The position numbers and the translations under genes were made by a program. Shown here one piece after another: positions 1-6,354 of a stretch of DNA of 20,593 nucleotides. The stretch is from Alphaproteobacteria bacterium UBA6062 (lineage in GTDB: Bacteria > Pseudomonadota > Alphaproteobacteria > Sneathiellales > Sneathiellaceae). The notes under the pieces were generated by a model. The model worked only from the letters and a program-made list of their open reading frames with translations. It was not told the origin of the DNA and ran no database searches. Positions within the stretch are counted from its first letter, which is position 1, and each line of letters starts with the position of its first letter. Location: NCBI GenBank assembly GCA_002428885.1, contig DIYE01000100.1:1-20593 (forward strand), read 5' to 3'.

Positions 1-5
1 CAAGA

Positions 6-14
6 CCCCTCCCC
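6..14 (-). promoter_or_regulatory. Strong ribosome binding site for a leftward gene beyond the window edge
   Basis: Read leftward, the sequence is GGGGAGGGG followed two bases later by TTG at 3-1. This purine run looks like a Shine-Dalgarno sequence for the next leftward cistron, which would start at that TTG or just outside the window. It follows the small membrane peptide gene, so the leftward phage-like operon probably continues. This is inference from one motif; the downstream gene is not visible. Confidence 0.4.
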
Positions 15-60
15 AAAATCCCGGCCTATGGAGCTTCCAACAACCACGACCGGGCAAAAC

Positions 61-156
61 TCAAAGCTCAAAAATGTGAGCAATGCCCAAAAAGATCGCC
101 AAGAGCACCGCAGCTATGCCCAGCCCGGCGAAGAAGGTGATAAGAAGCCACATCAT
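61..156 (-). CDS. 31-residue single-span membrane peptide, inovirus-like
   Basis: This short reading frame starts at an ATGATG that overlaps the TGA stop of the upstream gene, an arrangement typical of translational coupling. The peptide begins MMWLLITFF, is almost entirely hydrophobic (a Gly/Ala/Leu/Ile-rich helix over residues 2-28) and ends IFEL before TGA. Filamentous phages encode several such tiny membrane proteins (minor coat or assembly proteins), and the neighbouring DUF3693-like repressor fits that setting. No family can be assigned from so short a sequence. It could also be a chance hydrophobic frame, but the coupled start and full hydrophobic span argue for a real gene. Confidence 0.55.
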   Translation of the reverse strand: MMWLLITFFAGLGIAAVLLAIFLGIAHIFEL

Positions 157-521
157 GACTGCAACGCCGCCCGATAGCGCCACTTCGGAGGGCGCAGAGA
201 AAAAAGGCCCCTCACCTCCATCGCATCGACGGAAGGCGAGAGGCCCAGGGGGTATAAGTGCAGGATGGTGTCAGCATCCAGTTTGTTGTAAGCCTCTTCC
301 GCATCTGCGCGGGACAAGGCATTGATGGTGTCAACCATTTCAGTGGCGGCGATTTCATACTCATAGGCGATGTCTCCACCCTCAAGGTCGTAAAGAACAT
401 CCATCACCGATTGATGGTCAAAGTTGCCGCTCGTCCGATCCCTCGCCGCCAACGACAGCCGCTGTGAAATGGTCACAAAGCCGTCTTCATCTAGCCAAAA
501 TAAGGATGATAATTGGTTCAT
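153..521 (-). CDS. Hypothetical protein of a phage-like early operon
   Basis: A 122-residue protein beginning MNQLSSLFWLDEDGF that I do not recognise. It is soluble and acidic, with an Asp/Glu/Ala-rich helical middle (residues about 40-90) and a basic C-terminal tail. Two in-frame ATGs exist further upstream, at 560 and 557. I reject them because the likely promoter (a perfect TTGACA at 587-582, with its -10 near 564-559) would start transcription downstream of them, and because they lie inside operator 1. The ATG at 521 has only a weak, badly placed AGGGA. The gene is divergent from the DUF3693-like repressor and coupled to the membrane peptide downstream. It is therefore probably the first gene of the operon that the repressor controls. 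Confidence 0.6.
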   Translation of the reverse strand: MNQLSSLFWLDEDGFVTISQRLSLAARDRTSGNFDHQSVMDVLYDLEGGDIAYEYEIAATEMVDTINALSRADAEEAYNKLDADTILHLYPLGLSPSVDAMEVRGLFSLRPPKWRYRAALQS

Positions 522-544
522 TCCCTGTAACTCAAATTGCCATA

Positions 545-566
545 TGTCTGATACCATCATACAAAA
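545..566. promoter_or_regulatory. Operator 1 of the divergent phage-like switch
   Basis: A 22-bp element reading TGTCTGATACC then ATCATACAAAA. Its core is the imperfect palindrome TGAT-N3-ATCA at 549-559. It matches operator 2 at 19 of 22 positions and lies exactly 50 bp from it, in the same orientation. It covers the expected -10 and start site of the leftward operon. An inverted ATCAGACA at 566-573 adds a further half-site. Confidence 0.6.
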
Positions 567-587
567 TCAGACAACTTTGCTTGTCAA
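559..587 (-). promoter_or_regulatory. Leftward promoter of the phage-like operon
   Basis: Read leftward there is a perfect -35 TTGACA (587-582) and, after 17 bases, TTGTAT (564-559) as a weak -10. An alternative -10, TATGAT (561-556), lies 20 bases from the -35. Operator 1 covers either -10. This supports translation from the ATG at 521 and repression by the divergently encoded regulator. Confidence 0.45.
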
Positions 588-610
588 TGACTTTTGTCTG
601 ATGGCATCAT
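581..610 (+). promoter_or_regulatory. Rightward promoter of the DUF3693-like repressor gene
   Basis: The -35 TTGTCA (581-586) overlaps the leftward -35 on the opposite strand. After 18 bases, CATCAT (605-610) can serve as the -10, and operator 2 covers it. This arrangement would allow autorepression. The assignment rests on consensus matching only. Confidence 0.35.
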
Positions 611-616
611 CCAAAA
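595..616. promoter_or_regulatory. Operator 2 of the divergent phage-like switch
   Basis: The second copy of the 22-bp element reads TGTCTGATGGC then ATCATCCAAAA. Its core TGATG-G-CATCA (599-609) is a perfect odd palindrome. It lies 50 bp downstream of operator 1 and just upstream of the repressor's Shine-Dalgarno sequence and start, as expected for autoregulation. Confidence 0.6.
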
Positions 617-632
617 AAATGGAGAGAGAACC

Positions 633-1049
633 ATGAATATTGACCAGTATATAGAAACTGCTAAGGCCAAAAACGCTCTGAAATCAGATCGGAAATTATC
701 CGAGAAACTTGGCCTTAAAGGCTCCGCTGTGAATTCATGGAAAACACGCCGCGCATGGCCTGCCGATGATACTATGATTGAACTTGCAAAACTGGCTGAC
801 GTTGATCCCGCCGACGCCCTTCTTGACCTCAATATCTGGCGCTCCAAGGGCGAAGCCATTTCTATTTATTCGAGTATCCGTAACGCTGTCAGAAATTCCG
901 CCGTTATTCTTTTGGTAATGTTCGGTTTACAGTTGGCACCCCCCGTAAACGAAAGCGTTGCGGGCCCCTCACTGCACCCCGAAGAGCCACACACTTTATA
1001 TTATGGAAAATCATCTTTATATCTATCAGGCCGTACAACGGGAGGATAA
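633..1049 (+). CDS. DUF3693-like filamentous phage transcriptional repressor
   Basis: A 138-residue protein beginning MNIDQYIETAKAKNALKSD. Residues 18-56 form a helix-turn-helix of the phage-repressor type (KLSEKLGLKGSAVNSWKTRR), followed by ADVDPADALLDLNIWRSKGE. It then has a hydrophobic span at about 88-103 and a short tail. This layout, with an HTH, a 'DP-x-x-A-L' segment and one C-terminal membrane helix, matches my recollection of DUF3693 'phage related proteins' from filamentous phages of Vibrio and Xanthomonas. The start at 633 is chosen for the preceding GGAGAGAGAACC; a start at 594 would lack a ribosome site and lie inside operator 2. It probably binds the two flanking operators to hold the phage genes silent. 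The family call is from memory, not a search. Confidence 0.65.
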   Translation: MNIDQYIETAKAKNALKSDRKLSEKLGLKGSAVNSWKTRRAWPADDTMIELAKLADVDPADALLDLNIWRSKGEAISIYSSIRNAVRNSAVILLVMFGLQLAPPVNESVAGPSLHPEEPHTLYYGKSSLYLSGRTTGG

Positions 1050-1340
1050 GGCTCTCTGTGTAACGTTATGTTACATCATCAAATGCATACCGCTATTGGT
1101 TTGTCGGTATCAGGATGGACTGCTGGTCGTAAAAGAAAGCTGTGATCGATTAAAACGGCGACGTTCAGAATATGTTTGTTCATTCGCTTGGTTTTAGCGG
1201 TCGGTTCTGTTTTGTCGCCATCAAGGTTTCACTGTGTCTCGCCGACACGGATCGTAATATCTGGGCTTAAGTCTTAATTCGGCTCAGCTCAAAGGTCATA
1301 CTACCTTTGTCGGCTCTCAGGTTATGGGCGATCTATATGT

Positions 1341-1372
1341 GCAGGATGCGGCTGGCAGAAAGAGCATCCTGC
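1341..1372. repeat. Perfect 9-bp inverted repeat
   Basis: GCAGGATGC at 1341-1349 pairs exactly with GCATCCTGC at 1364-1372 across a 14-base loop. No T-run follows on either strand, so intrinsic termination is unlikely. It lies in the gene-poor stretch between the phage-like genes and the MarR-GNAT operon. Confidence 0.5.
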
Positions 1373-1454
1373 GAAACAAGGAATAGTCGAACATAACCGG
1401 CACAGTATCAATCCCGACATTCCCTGTCACCTCCCATATAGTGTTGTTTTCCAT

Positions 1455-1480
1455 ATTTAGTTGACTATAATCAAGTAAAT
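1455..1480. promoter_or_regulatory. Operator and promoter of the MarR-GNAT gene
   Basis: The arms ATTTAGTTGA (1455-1464) and TCAAGTAAAT (1471-1480) form an inverted repeat with 9 of 10 matching positions and a 6-base centre. The centre supplies TATAAT (1466-1471), which with TTGTTT at 1444-1449 (16-base spacer) makes a credible sigma-70 promoter. The palindrome sits on the -10, a usual place for a MarR operator, so autoregulation by the adjacent gene is likely. Confidence 0.65.
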
Positions 1481-1483
1481 TTA

Positions 1484-2431
1484 ATGACGTTGGCACGCAT
1501 TATGAAAAATGGTTCTTTTAACAACCGTGTGGAGCGGGTTCGGGCCTTTTCCCGTTTTTACACCCGCAAAGCAGGCGTTCTGAATGAAATGCTTCTGGAC
1601 AGTAATTTCGCCCTGACGGAGGCCCGGGTGATGTATGAGCTTAATAACCGGCGCAGCAGCTCTGCCCGGGAATTGGCGTCGGATCTGGATCTGGACCCGG
1701 CTTATCTCAGCCGACTTCTCAAGAAGTTTGAAAAACAGGATTATATCAGCCGCAAGACGTCCGAAACAGACCGGCGTAGCCAGATTATTCTGCTGACGAA
1801 AAAAGGGCAGCAGGAAGCAGATATCCTGAACGAACGCTCTATGACCCTGTTCGGAAACCTTATTGAACCGCTTGATCCTAGTGAGCAGGAGGAGCTGATA
1901 TCTGCCATGGACGCCATCGAAGATTTGCTTTCTCCTTCCGATGATCAGAAATCACCCTTTATTCTAAGACCGCACCGACCAGGTGATATGGGCTGGATCA
2001 TAGAAGCCCATGGCCGCTTATATGCTCATGAATATGGGTGGGATAACAGTTTTGAAGCACTCGTTGCAGAAATCGCTTCAGATTTCCTGAAAAATTTTGA
2101 TGCTGCTTGCGAATGCTGCTGGATTGCTGAACGAAATGGCCGAAATGTGGGCTCGGCCGTTATTGTTCGCGAGGATCATGAAACCGCTAAATTAAGGCTG
2201 GTTATTGTTGATCCTGCCGCAAGAGGGTATGGCATTGGCTTGCGACTGGTAGAGGAATGCATGAATTCCGCCCGGCGGTTCGGCTATTCCCAGATGTCCC
2301 TGTGGACGAATAAAAACCTGACGGCAGCCATCAATATATACAAAAAACTCGAATTTACATTGATTGAGGAAGAACCCCATCACAGCTTTGGAAAGGATCT
2401 GGTGGGACAGTATTGGAAACGGGCTCTTTAA
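1484..2431 (+). CDS. MarR-family regulator fused to a GNAT acetyltransferase
   Basis: A 315-residue two-domain protein. Residues about 20-150 are a MarR winged helix: LTEARVMYEL, then the recognition region SARELASDLDLDPAYLSRLL, then the wing TSETDRRSQIILLTKKG. Residues about 160-305 are a GNAT fold with the acetyl-CoA loop DPAARGYGIGLRLV at 243-256. Fusions of this length are common in proteobacteria; their ligands and acetylation targets are mostly unknown. The start could be the ATG at 1484 or the one at 1502 (MKNGSF). Neither has a good Shine-Dalgarno, and because the promoter's -10 ends at 1471 the downstream ATG is attractive. The stop overlaps the start of the DMT transporter gene (TAATG), so the two are co-transcribed. 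A regulator that senses a metabolite or toxin and controls its own exporter is the natural reading. Confidence 0.85.
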   Translation: MTLARIMKNGSFNNRVERVRAFSRFYTRKAGVLNEMLLDSNFALTEARVMYELNNRRSSSARELASDLDLDPAYLSRLLKKFEKQDYISRKTSETDRRSQIILLTKKGQQEADILNERSMTLFGNLIEPLDPSEQEELISAMDAIEDLLSPSDDQKSPFILRPHRPGDMGWIIEAHGRLYAHEYGWDNSFEALVAEIASDFLKNFDAACECCWIAERNGRNVGSAVIVREDHETAKLRLVIVDPAARGYGIGLRLVEECMNSARRFGYSQMSLWTNKNLTAAINIYKKLEFTLIEEEPHHSFGKDLVGQYWKRAL

Positions 2432-3312
2432 TGACGGTTACGTCCTTACGTCCCCTGCCCGTCCTGGCGGCGATCCTGACCGGCATCCAGGTTGGCGCCG
2501 CATTGGTGGCCTCCCGGTATGTTATTGACCAGACAAGCCCTTCTGTCCTTGCCTTGCTGCGCTATGCCATTGGCTTTCTTTGTCTTTTACCAGCCTTCCT
2601 CATCCTGTCGCGGCAGGGTTTTCGAATAAGGGACATTCTGCCGATCGGCATATTGGGAATTTTACAGTTCGGTATTCTGGTGGCATTGCTCAATTATGCT
2701 ATCCAATATATGCCCTCGGCTCAAGTGGCGCTCATTTTCTCGACTTTTCCCCTGCAAACGCTGGTTCTTGCCTTCTTATTCGGGAAAGAGGACATCACGC
2801 TTCGTAAAGTATCCGCTGTCCTGCTGACCATCATCGGAGTAGCTGCAACCTTATTGCCTGATTTGGTGAAAGGTGGTGAGAACGGTATCCACCTGACGGC
2901 CGTTATTTCTGTTGTCCTCAGTGCCTTTATCGGTGCCTTATGCAGTATCTTTTACCGACCCTTTCTGGAGCGATATCCAGCACAAAATATCAGTCTGCTG
3001 GCGATGGCTGCATCTGTGTTGGCCCTCGGTCTGTATTCCGGATTTCAGGGAGAGTTTCTGACGATCACGGATATCCGGCCTGACGGATGGTATGCCGTTC
3101 TGTTTATCGGGATATCAAGCGGCGTCGGTTATTTCGCCTGGCTGTGGGCCCTTAAATATATGCCGCCGACCCGTGTGACCATGTTCCTGTCCCTCGGGCC
3201 GATCAGCAGTGCTGTTTTGGGAGGCGTTTTTTTATCCGAACCGATTACCTTCTCACTGATGGCCGGTATCGGCTTGGTGGTCAGCGGATTATATATCGGG
3301 TTTAGCCGGTAA
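2431..3312 (+). CDS. EamA/DMT-family transporter
   Basis: A 293-residue integral membrane protein of the drug/metabolite transporter superfamily. About ten hydrophobic helices are arranged as two EamA repeats; the first begins near VLAAILTGIQVGAALVAS and the second near HLTAVISVVLSAFIGALCS. Conserved features include the first-helix segment followed by SPSVLALLRYAIGFLCLLPA and the repeat end SEPITFSLMAGIGLVVSGLY. The ATG at 2431 is preferred because its A is the last base of the preceding stop codon. A TTG at 2413 would add six residues inside the upstream gene. Family members export amino acids, metabolites or drugs; nothing in the sequence fixes the substrate. It is co-expressed with the MarR-GNAT regulator. 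Confidence 0.88.
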   Translation: MTVTSLRPLPVLAAILTGIQVGAALVASRYVIDQTSPSVLALLRYAIGFLCLLPAFLILSRQGFRIRDILPIGILGILQFGILVALLNYAIQYMPSAQVALIFSTFPLQTLVLAFLFGKEDITLRKVSAVLLTIIGVAATLLPDLVKGGENGIHLTAVISVVLSAFIGALCSIFYRPFLERYPAQNISLLAMAASVLALGLYSGFQGEFLTITDIRPDGWYAVLFIGISSGVGYFAWLWALKYMPPTRVTMFLSLGPISSAVLGGVFLSEPITFSLMAGIGLVVSGLYIGFSR

Positions 3313-3319
3313 CATCATA

Positions 3320-3337
3320 AGGGGCCCGGAGGCCCCT
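3320..3337. terminator. Hairpin between convergent genes, probable bidirectional terminator
   Basis: AGGGGCC (3320-3326), loop CGGA and GGCCCCT (3331-3337) form a perfect 7-bp GC-rich stem. It lies between the stop of the DMT transporter gene and the stop of the oppositely oriented oxidoreductase gene. Neither side has a long T-run, so it may be a weak terminator or an mRNA end-protecting hairpin. Confidence 0.6.
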
Positions 3338-3340
3338 CTC

Positions 3341-4417
3341 CTATTCCAGGACAAAGCCGGGCCATTCCGACAGATACCGGATAAAGGTCTCACCCAACCC
3401 TTCCTGCCTCAGATGATCCGGGCTGATGGGCAGGCTTGCTGATGTAAAGCCACTATCCGCCGCCACTTTTTTTGGAAAATCATGATGCAGAATGGCGCCG
3501 CGGCCGATCATGACAAAATCAACTCCGGCATCCATACAATAGTGTGCCGTCTCGGCTGTCGTAATTTTTCCGGCCACACCGAGTTTAACGGCACCGCGAT
3601 CAAGTTCCGTGAAATAAGACATCAGTGTTTTTCCCTGGAATTCTTCTTCAACGGGCTCTTTCTTCACATCCCAAAGCGACATATCCAGAAAATCGATCTC
3701 CCCTTCTTTAAGGAGCCGTCTGGCGACCTCAATGATTTCACCGAGTTTCATATCAAAACGTTCCGGCGAGAGACGGACACTCACATTGAAGTCTGCTCTG
3801 CATCTTTCCCGGATCCCCTTAATGATATCGAAAATGGGACGCGCCCGATTTTCCAGGCAACCGCCATACTGATCTGTCCGTTGATTAAGCGTCGGACTGA
3901 GATATTGAGCCAAAAGATATCCGTGCGCGCCATGGACTTCAACGCCGTCAAAACCGGCTTTTTCGGATCGGACGGCAGCATCGATGAAATCTTCAATAAG
4001 CTGTTCCGTCTCTTCCGTGGAGAGGCCGCGGGCACCATATTTCTCATTGTCCGAGGCACAGACAGGCATTTCCCCTATCAAGTCGGCAGGAGCCCGCATG
4101 CCGCCATGATGAAGCTGCAGGATGGCAATACTGTTTTCCGCTTTGATGGCCTCTGCAAGCCTGGTCAGTCCCTCCAGATGATCATCGGAGAAAACACCGA
4201 GCTGTCCGGGAAACCCCTGCCCGTTTCGCTGAACATGAGCGGCACAAGTCATGGTAAGACCAAAACCACCTTTGGCACGTTTTGTCAGCCAGTTAAATTC
4301 GTCGTCGGACAAGACACCATCAGGGTGGCTCTGCTGATTGGTAAGCGGAGCCAACATGAACCGGTTTTTCATATCCGGTCCATGTGAGAAAGAAAGGGGA
4401 TCAAAAAGGTCAGGCAT
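3341..4417 (-). CDS. NADH:flavin oxidoreductase, Old Yellow Enzyme family
   Basis: A 358-residue FMN-dependent TIM-barrel enzyme. Diagnostic motifs are the N-terminal strand NRFMLAPLT, QLHHGG (101-106), HGAHGYLLAQYLSP (162-175), the downstream DQYGGCLENRAR (182-193) and the C-terminal phosphate-binding MIGRGAI. The paired His162/His165 correspond to the substrate-anchoring His pair of the family. Such enzymes reduce activated C=C bonds of enones, quinones and other electrophiles with NAD(P)H. The exact substrate cannot be told from sequence. The start ATG at 4417 has only a weak AGAG upstream. The gene is divergent from the alpha/beta hydrolase gene and may share regulatory DNA at 4418-4604. 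Confidence 0.92.
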   Translation of the reverse strand: MPDLFDPLSFSHGPDMKNRFMLAPLTNQQSHPDGVLSDDEFNWLTKRAKGGFGLTMTCAAHVQRNGQGFPGQLGVFSDDHLEGLTRLAEAIKAENSIAILQLHHGGMRAPADLIGEMPVCASDNEKYGARGLSTEETEQLIEDFIDAAVRSEKAGFDGVEVHGAHGYLLAQYLSPTLNQRTDQYGGCLENRARPIFDIIKGIRERCRADFNVSVRLSPERFDMKLGEIIEVARRLLKEGEIDFLDMSLWDVKKEPVEEEFQGKTLMSYFTELDRGAVKLGVAGKITTAETAHYCMDAGVDFVMIGRGAILHHDFPKKVAADSGFTSASLPISPDHLRQEGLGETFIRYLSEWPGFVLE

Positions 4418-4565
4418 AATCTACTCTGTTTTTGTTTGTTATTGCATTTGCTCAGACTGTAAGAAGCCGCTTCAAGTTTCGCAATCGCAAAAAACACTAA
4501 AACGCTCATTAGTGATTTTCAATACGGATATGCTTTTTGTTGAACTGCCGACCTGCTCTTCCTAA

Positions 4566-4578
4566 ACTGCCATGCAGT
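4566..4578. promoter_or_regulatory. Palindrome upstream of the alpha/beta hydrolase gene
   Basis: ACTGC-CAT-GCAGT is a perfect 13-bp odd palindrome. Flanking CTAA on the left and ATTAG on the right extend the symmetry with a one-base slip. It lies 27 bases upstream of the hydrolase start codon within a 187-base divergent spacer, so it is a candidate operator. No regulator can be assigned. Confidence 0.4.
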
Positions 4579-4604
4579 ATTAGTATTATAAAAAGAACAA
4601 GATC

Positions 4605-5492
4605 GTGCAGCCTTCACATAAATTCCTTGCCCTGAATGATATCTGTTTTTCCTACTATGAATGGGGTGAACCGGACCGTCCGACAATCTTCCTGATCCAT
4701 GCAACCGGTATGAATGCCCGCATCTGGGATAAAACCATAGCCGCCTTTGGAGACGGTTTTCACGTCATCGCACTGGACCAACGGGGGCACGGCCTCAGCC
4801 GTTCCGATGATTACCTTCTCGACTGGAGGATTATGGGAAATGACGCCACCGCCTTTATCAGGGCACTGGATCTCAAAGATATGATAGGGGTTGGCCATTC
4901 GATGGGAGGACATGTCCTTACACAGGCCGCCCTCGACCAACCGGATCGATTTAAGCGCCTTATTCTCATTGATCCGGTGATTTTCAGCCCTGAGCGATAC
5001 AAGATCCGGACCGAGTTCGAGGAAGGGCATCCGAAGGATAACCCTATCGCCCGTCGCCGCAACCATTTCCAGGACTGGGAAGCCATGCGGGAAATTTTCT
5101 CAAAAAAACAACCCTATTCGGAATGGGATCCCGATGTCCTGACCAACTATTGTCTTTATGGTGTGCGGGAAAATACAGAAGATCGGTCTGTCTCCCTCGC
5201 CTGCGCACCGGATGTGGAGGCATCGGTTTATATGGGACATCACAGCATCAATCCGCTGGATCAATTACATGAGATCAAACAACCGGTTACGGTCTTGAGA
5301 GCGAGAGGTCGGGACCCTGAGGCAAAACACAAAATCGATTTCTCAGCATCCCCCACATGGGATCAACTGGCAAATCAGTTTCCCCAGGGAAAAGACGTCT
5401 GGCTCAAACATCTAACGCATTTTATTCCAATGCAGGATCCGGCTCTTACCGCCAAATATATTTTGGAACAGGATGTACGGTCCGTAAAATAA
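4605..5492 (+). CDS. Alpha/beta hydrolase
   Basis: A 295-residue alpha/beta-fold hydrolase. The oxyanion-hole segment is LIHATGMNARIWD (residues 30-42), the strand-helix DQRGHGLS occurs at 58-65, and the nucleophile elbow GHSMG puts the catalytic Ser at residue 99. The catalytic His is most likely His272 (HLTHFIPMQDP). It starts at GTG because that places the family's usual N-terminus (the substrate-side strands before IFLIHATG) in frame; upstream is a loose purine stretch, AAGAACAAGA. Members hydrolyse esters, lactones, epoxides or C-C bonds; no substrate can be named. It is divergent from the Old Yellow Enzyme gene, so a joint catabolic or detoxification role is possible. Confidence 0.88.
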   Translation: MQPSHKFLALNDICFSYYEWGEPDRPTIFLIHATGMNARIWDKTIAAFGDGFHVIALDQRGHGLSRSDDYLLDWRIMGNDATAFIRALDLKDMIGVGHSMGGHVLTQAALDQPDRFKRLILIDPVIFSPERYKIRTEFEEGHPKDNPIARRRNHFQDWEAMREIFSKKQPYSEWDPDVLTNYCLYGVRENTEDRSVSLACAPDVEASVYMGHHSINPLDQLHEIKQPVTVLRARGRDPEAKHKIDFSASPTWDQLANQFPQGKDVWLKHLTHFIPMQDPALTAKYILEQDVRSVK

Positions 5493-5538
5493 CAGGAAAG
5501 TGTCAAGGCAGGCCGACCTGGCTGAAGTGTTGCGGATT

Positions 5539-6102
5539 TTATGCCCTGTCTTCTATCAAAATCCTGAATTCCAGCGTCTCACGCCCCCCAAGAGCCGCGT
5601 CGGCTATATAAGTTCTCATCAACTGGCCACCCGCTTTTTCGATGACCCTCACAGATGCCGGATTATCCGGGTTAGTGGTAATTTGAACATGCTTCAACCC
5701 AACCGCCCTCGCCTCCGGAAGAATTGCAATCAACGCGGCAGAAGCCAATCCCTCTCCCTGTCGCCAGGGTACGACAGCGTATCCAATGTGACCGGGACAT
5801 GTTAAGGGCAGTTCCTCTGTTCCTGGCTTCCAACGCAATCCGATATGGCCGCAAAACTCGCCATCCCATATCCAACGGCGAATATTTGGCAGGCGCGGCA
5901 CTTTTGAGCCGTCCGGCAATATAACCGGCCCAGCCTTCGCCATCGGGTCATCAAGGTTCGAAACAAATAATGCGGCATCACTTTCGATACTGGTGATCTG
6001 CTCTTGAGCGGCCTCGGATCGCAAGTTATCAGGCGACCAACCTTTTCGCAGAGCCGAGAGATATGCGGGAATGTGATCTATATTTGGTTTAAACAATTTC
6101 AT
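5539..6102 (-). CDS. GNAT-family N-acetyltransferase
   Basis: A 187-residue acetyltransferase. The acetyl-CoA-binding core is GHIGYAVVPWRQGEGLASAAL, in which R/Q-x-x-G-x-G/A is recognisable, followed by the C-terminal NPDNPASVRVIEKAGG typical of the family. The start at 6102 (MKLFKPNIDHIPAYLSAL) is preferred over an ATG at 6159, because the extra 19 residues are unlike the rest and related proteins start close to this point. A weak GGA lies 9-11 bases upstream. The substrate is unknown; RimJ/RimL-like or small-molecule acetylation are both possible. It is convergent with the alpha/beta hydrolase gene. Confidence 0.85.
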   Translation of the reverse strand: MKLFKPNIDHIPAYLSALRKGWSPDNLRSEAAQEQITSIESDAALFVSNLDDPMAKAGPVILPDGSKVPRLPNIRRWIWDGEFCGHIGLRWKPGTEELPLTCPGHIGYAVVPWRQGEGLASAALIAILPEARAVGLKHVQITTNPDNPASVRVIEKAGGQLMRTYIADAALGGRETLEFRILIEDRA

Positions 6103-6354
6103 CAAACTGGTCCAAAAGAAAAAGCGACAGGGAATAAACAGATCGGAAAATCGCGACATTGTTAATTAACATTACTCAATATACGCTCAGAGTTGGAATT
6201 GGTTGTGCGGGACACGATCAGTAACGACCAAATTCCAATGCCTGGGATCGATAAAACCACCAAAGCACCATAAAAACAAATCAACCGTTCACAAACGGGA
6301 ATTGGTCCAAAAAATCCGTAATGCTATTTGTTTGCTTAAGACACGGAAATAACA
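6103..6354. other. Intergenic region with repeated GGAATTGGT motif
   Basis: No gene is visible. GGAATTGGT occurs at 6195-6203 and again at 6298-6306 in the same direction. Between them, ACCAAATTCC at 6227-6236 is its inverted form with one extra base, so 6193-6238 can form a long imperfect hairpin. A separate perfect hairpin, CCGTT-CACA-AACGG, lies at 6285-6298. This last block matches 9732-9745 at 12 of 14 positions, upstream of the second RNA element. The region is where a promoter for the first RNA element would have to lie. Confidence 0.4.

Larger units (their letters stand above)
1050..1483. other. Long non-coding stretch with hairpins and a possible gene relic
   Basis: I see no convincing intact gene here. 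Three inverted repeats stand out: TGTAAC-N5-GTTACA (1059-1075), AAAGGT-N6-ACCTTT (around 1291-1308) and a perfect 9-bp pair GCAGGATGC/GCATCCTGC with a 14-base loop (1341-1372). None is followed by a T-run, so they are not ordinary terminators. One + strand frame ending at the TAG near 1386 reads plausibly as protein for about 40 codons (it includes GSQVMGDLYVQDAAG) but has a stop just upstream and no clear start. It could be the tail of a decayed gene. The region may be the non-coding, hairpin-bearing part of the phage or the junction with host DNA. Confidence 0.4.

Noticed and set aside
1059..1076. TGTAAC-N5-GTTACA with a TTATGTTACAT resembling an XerD arm of dif
   Set aside because: The rest of the 28-bp dif layout (central region and XerC arm) does not match; treated only as an inverted repeat.
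3482..4387. A 301-codon rightward reading frame
   Set aside because: It lies exactly opposite the Old Yellow Enzyme gene, whose motifs are complete; the rightward protein is Ser/Phe/Arg-rich with no recognisable motif.
4614..5066. A 150-codon leftward reading frame
   Set aside because: It is antisense to the alpha/beta hydrolase gene and shows no family features.
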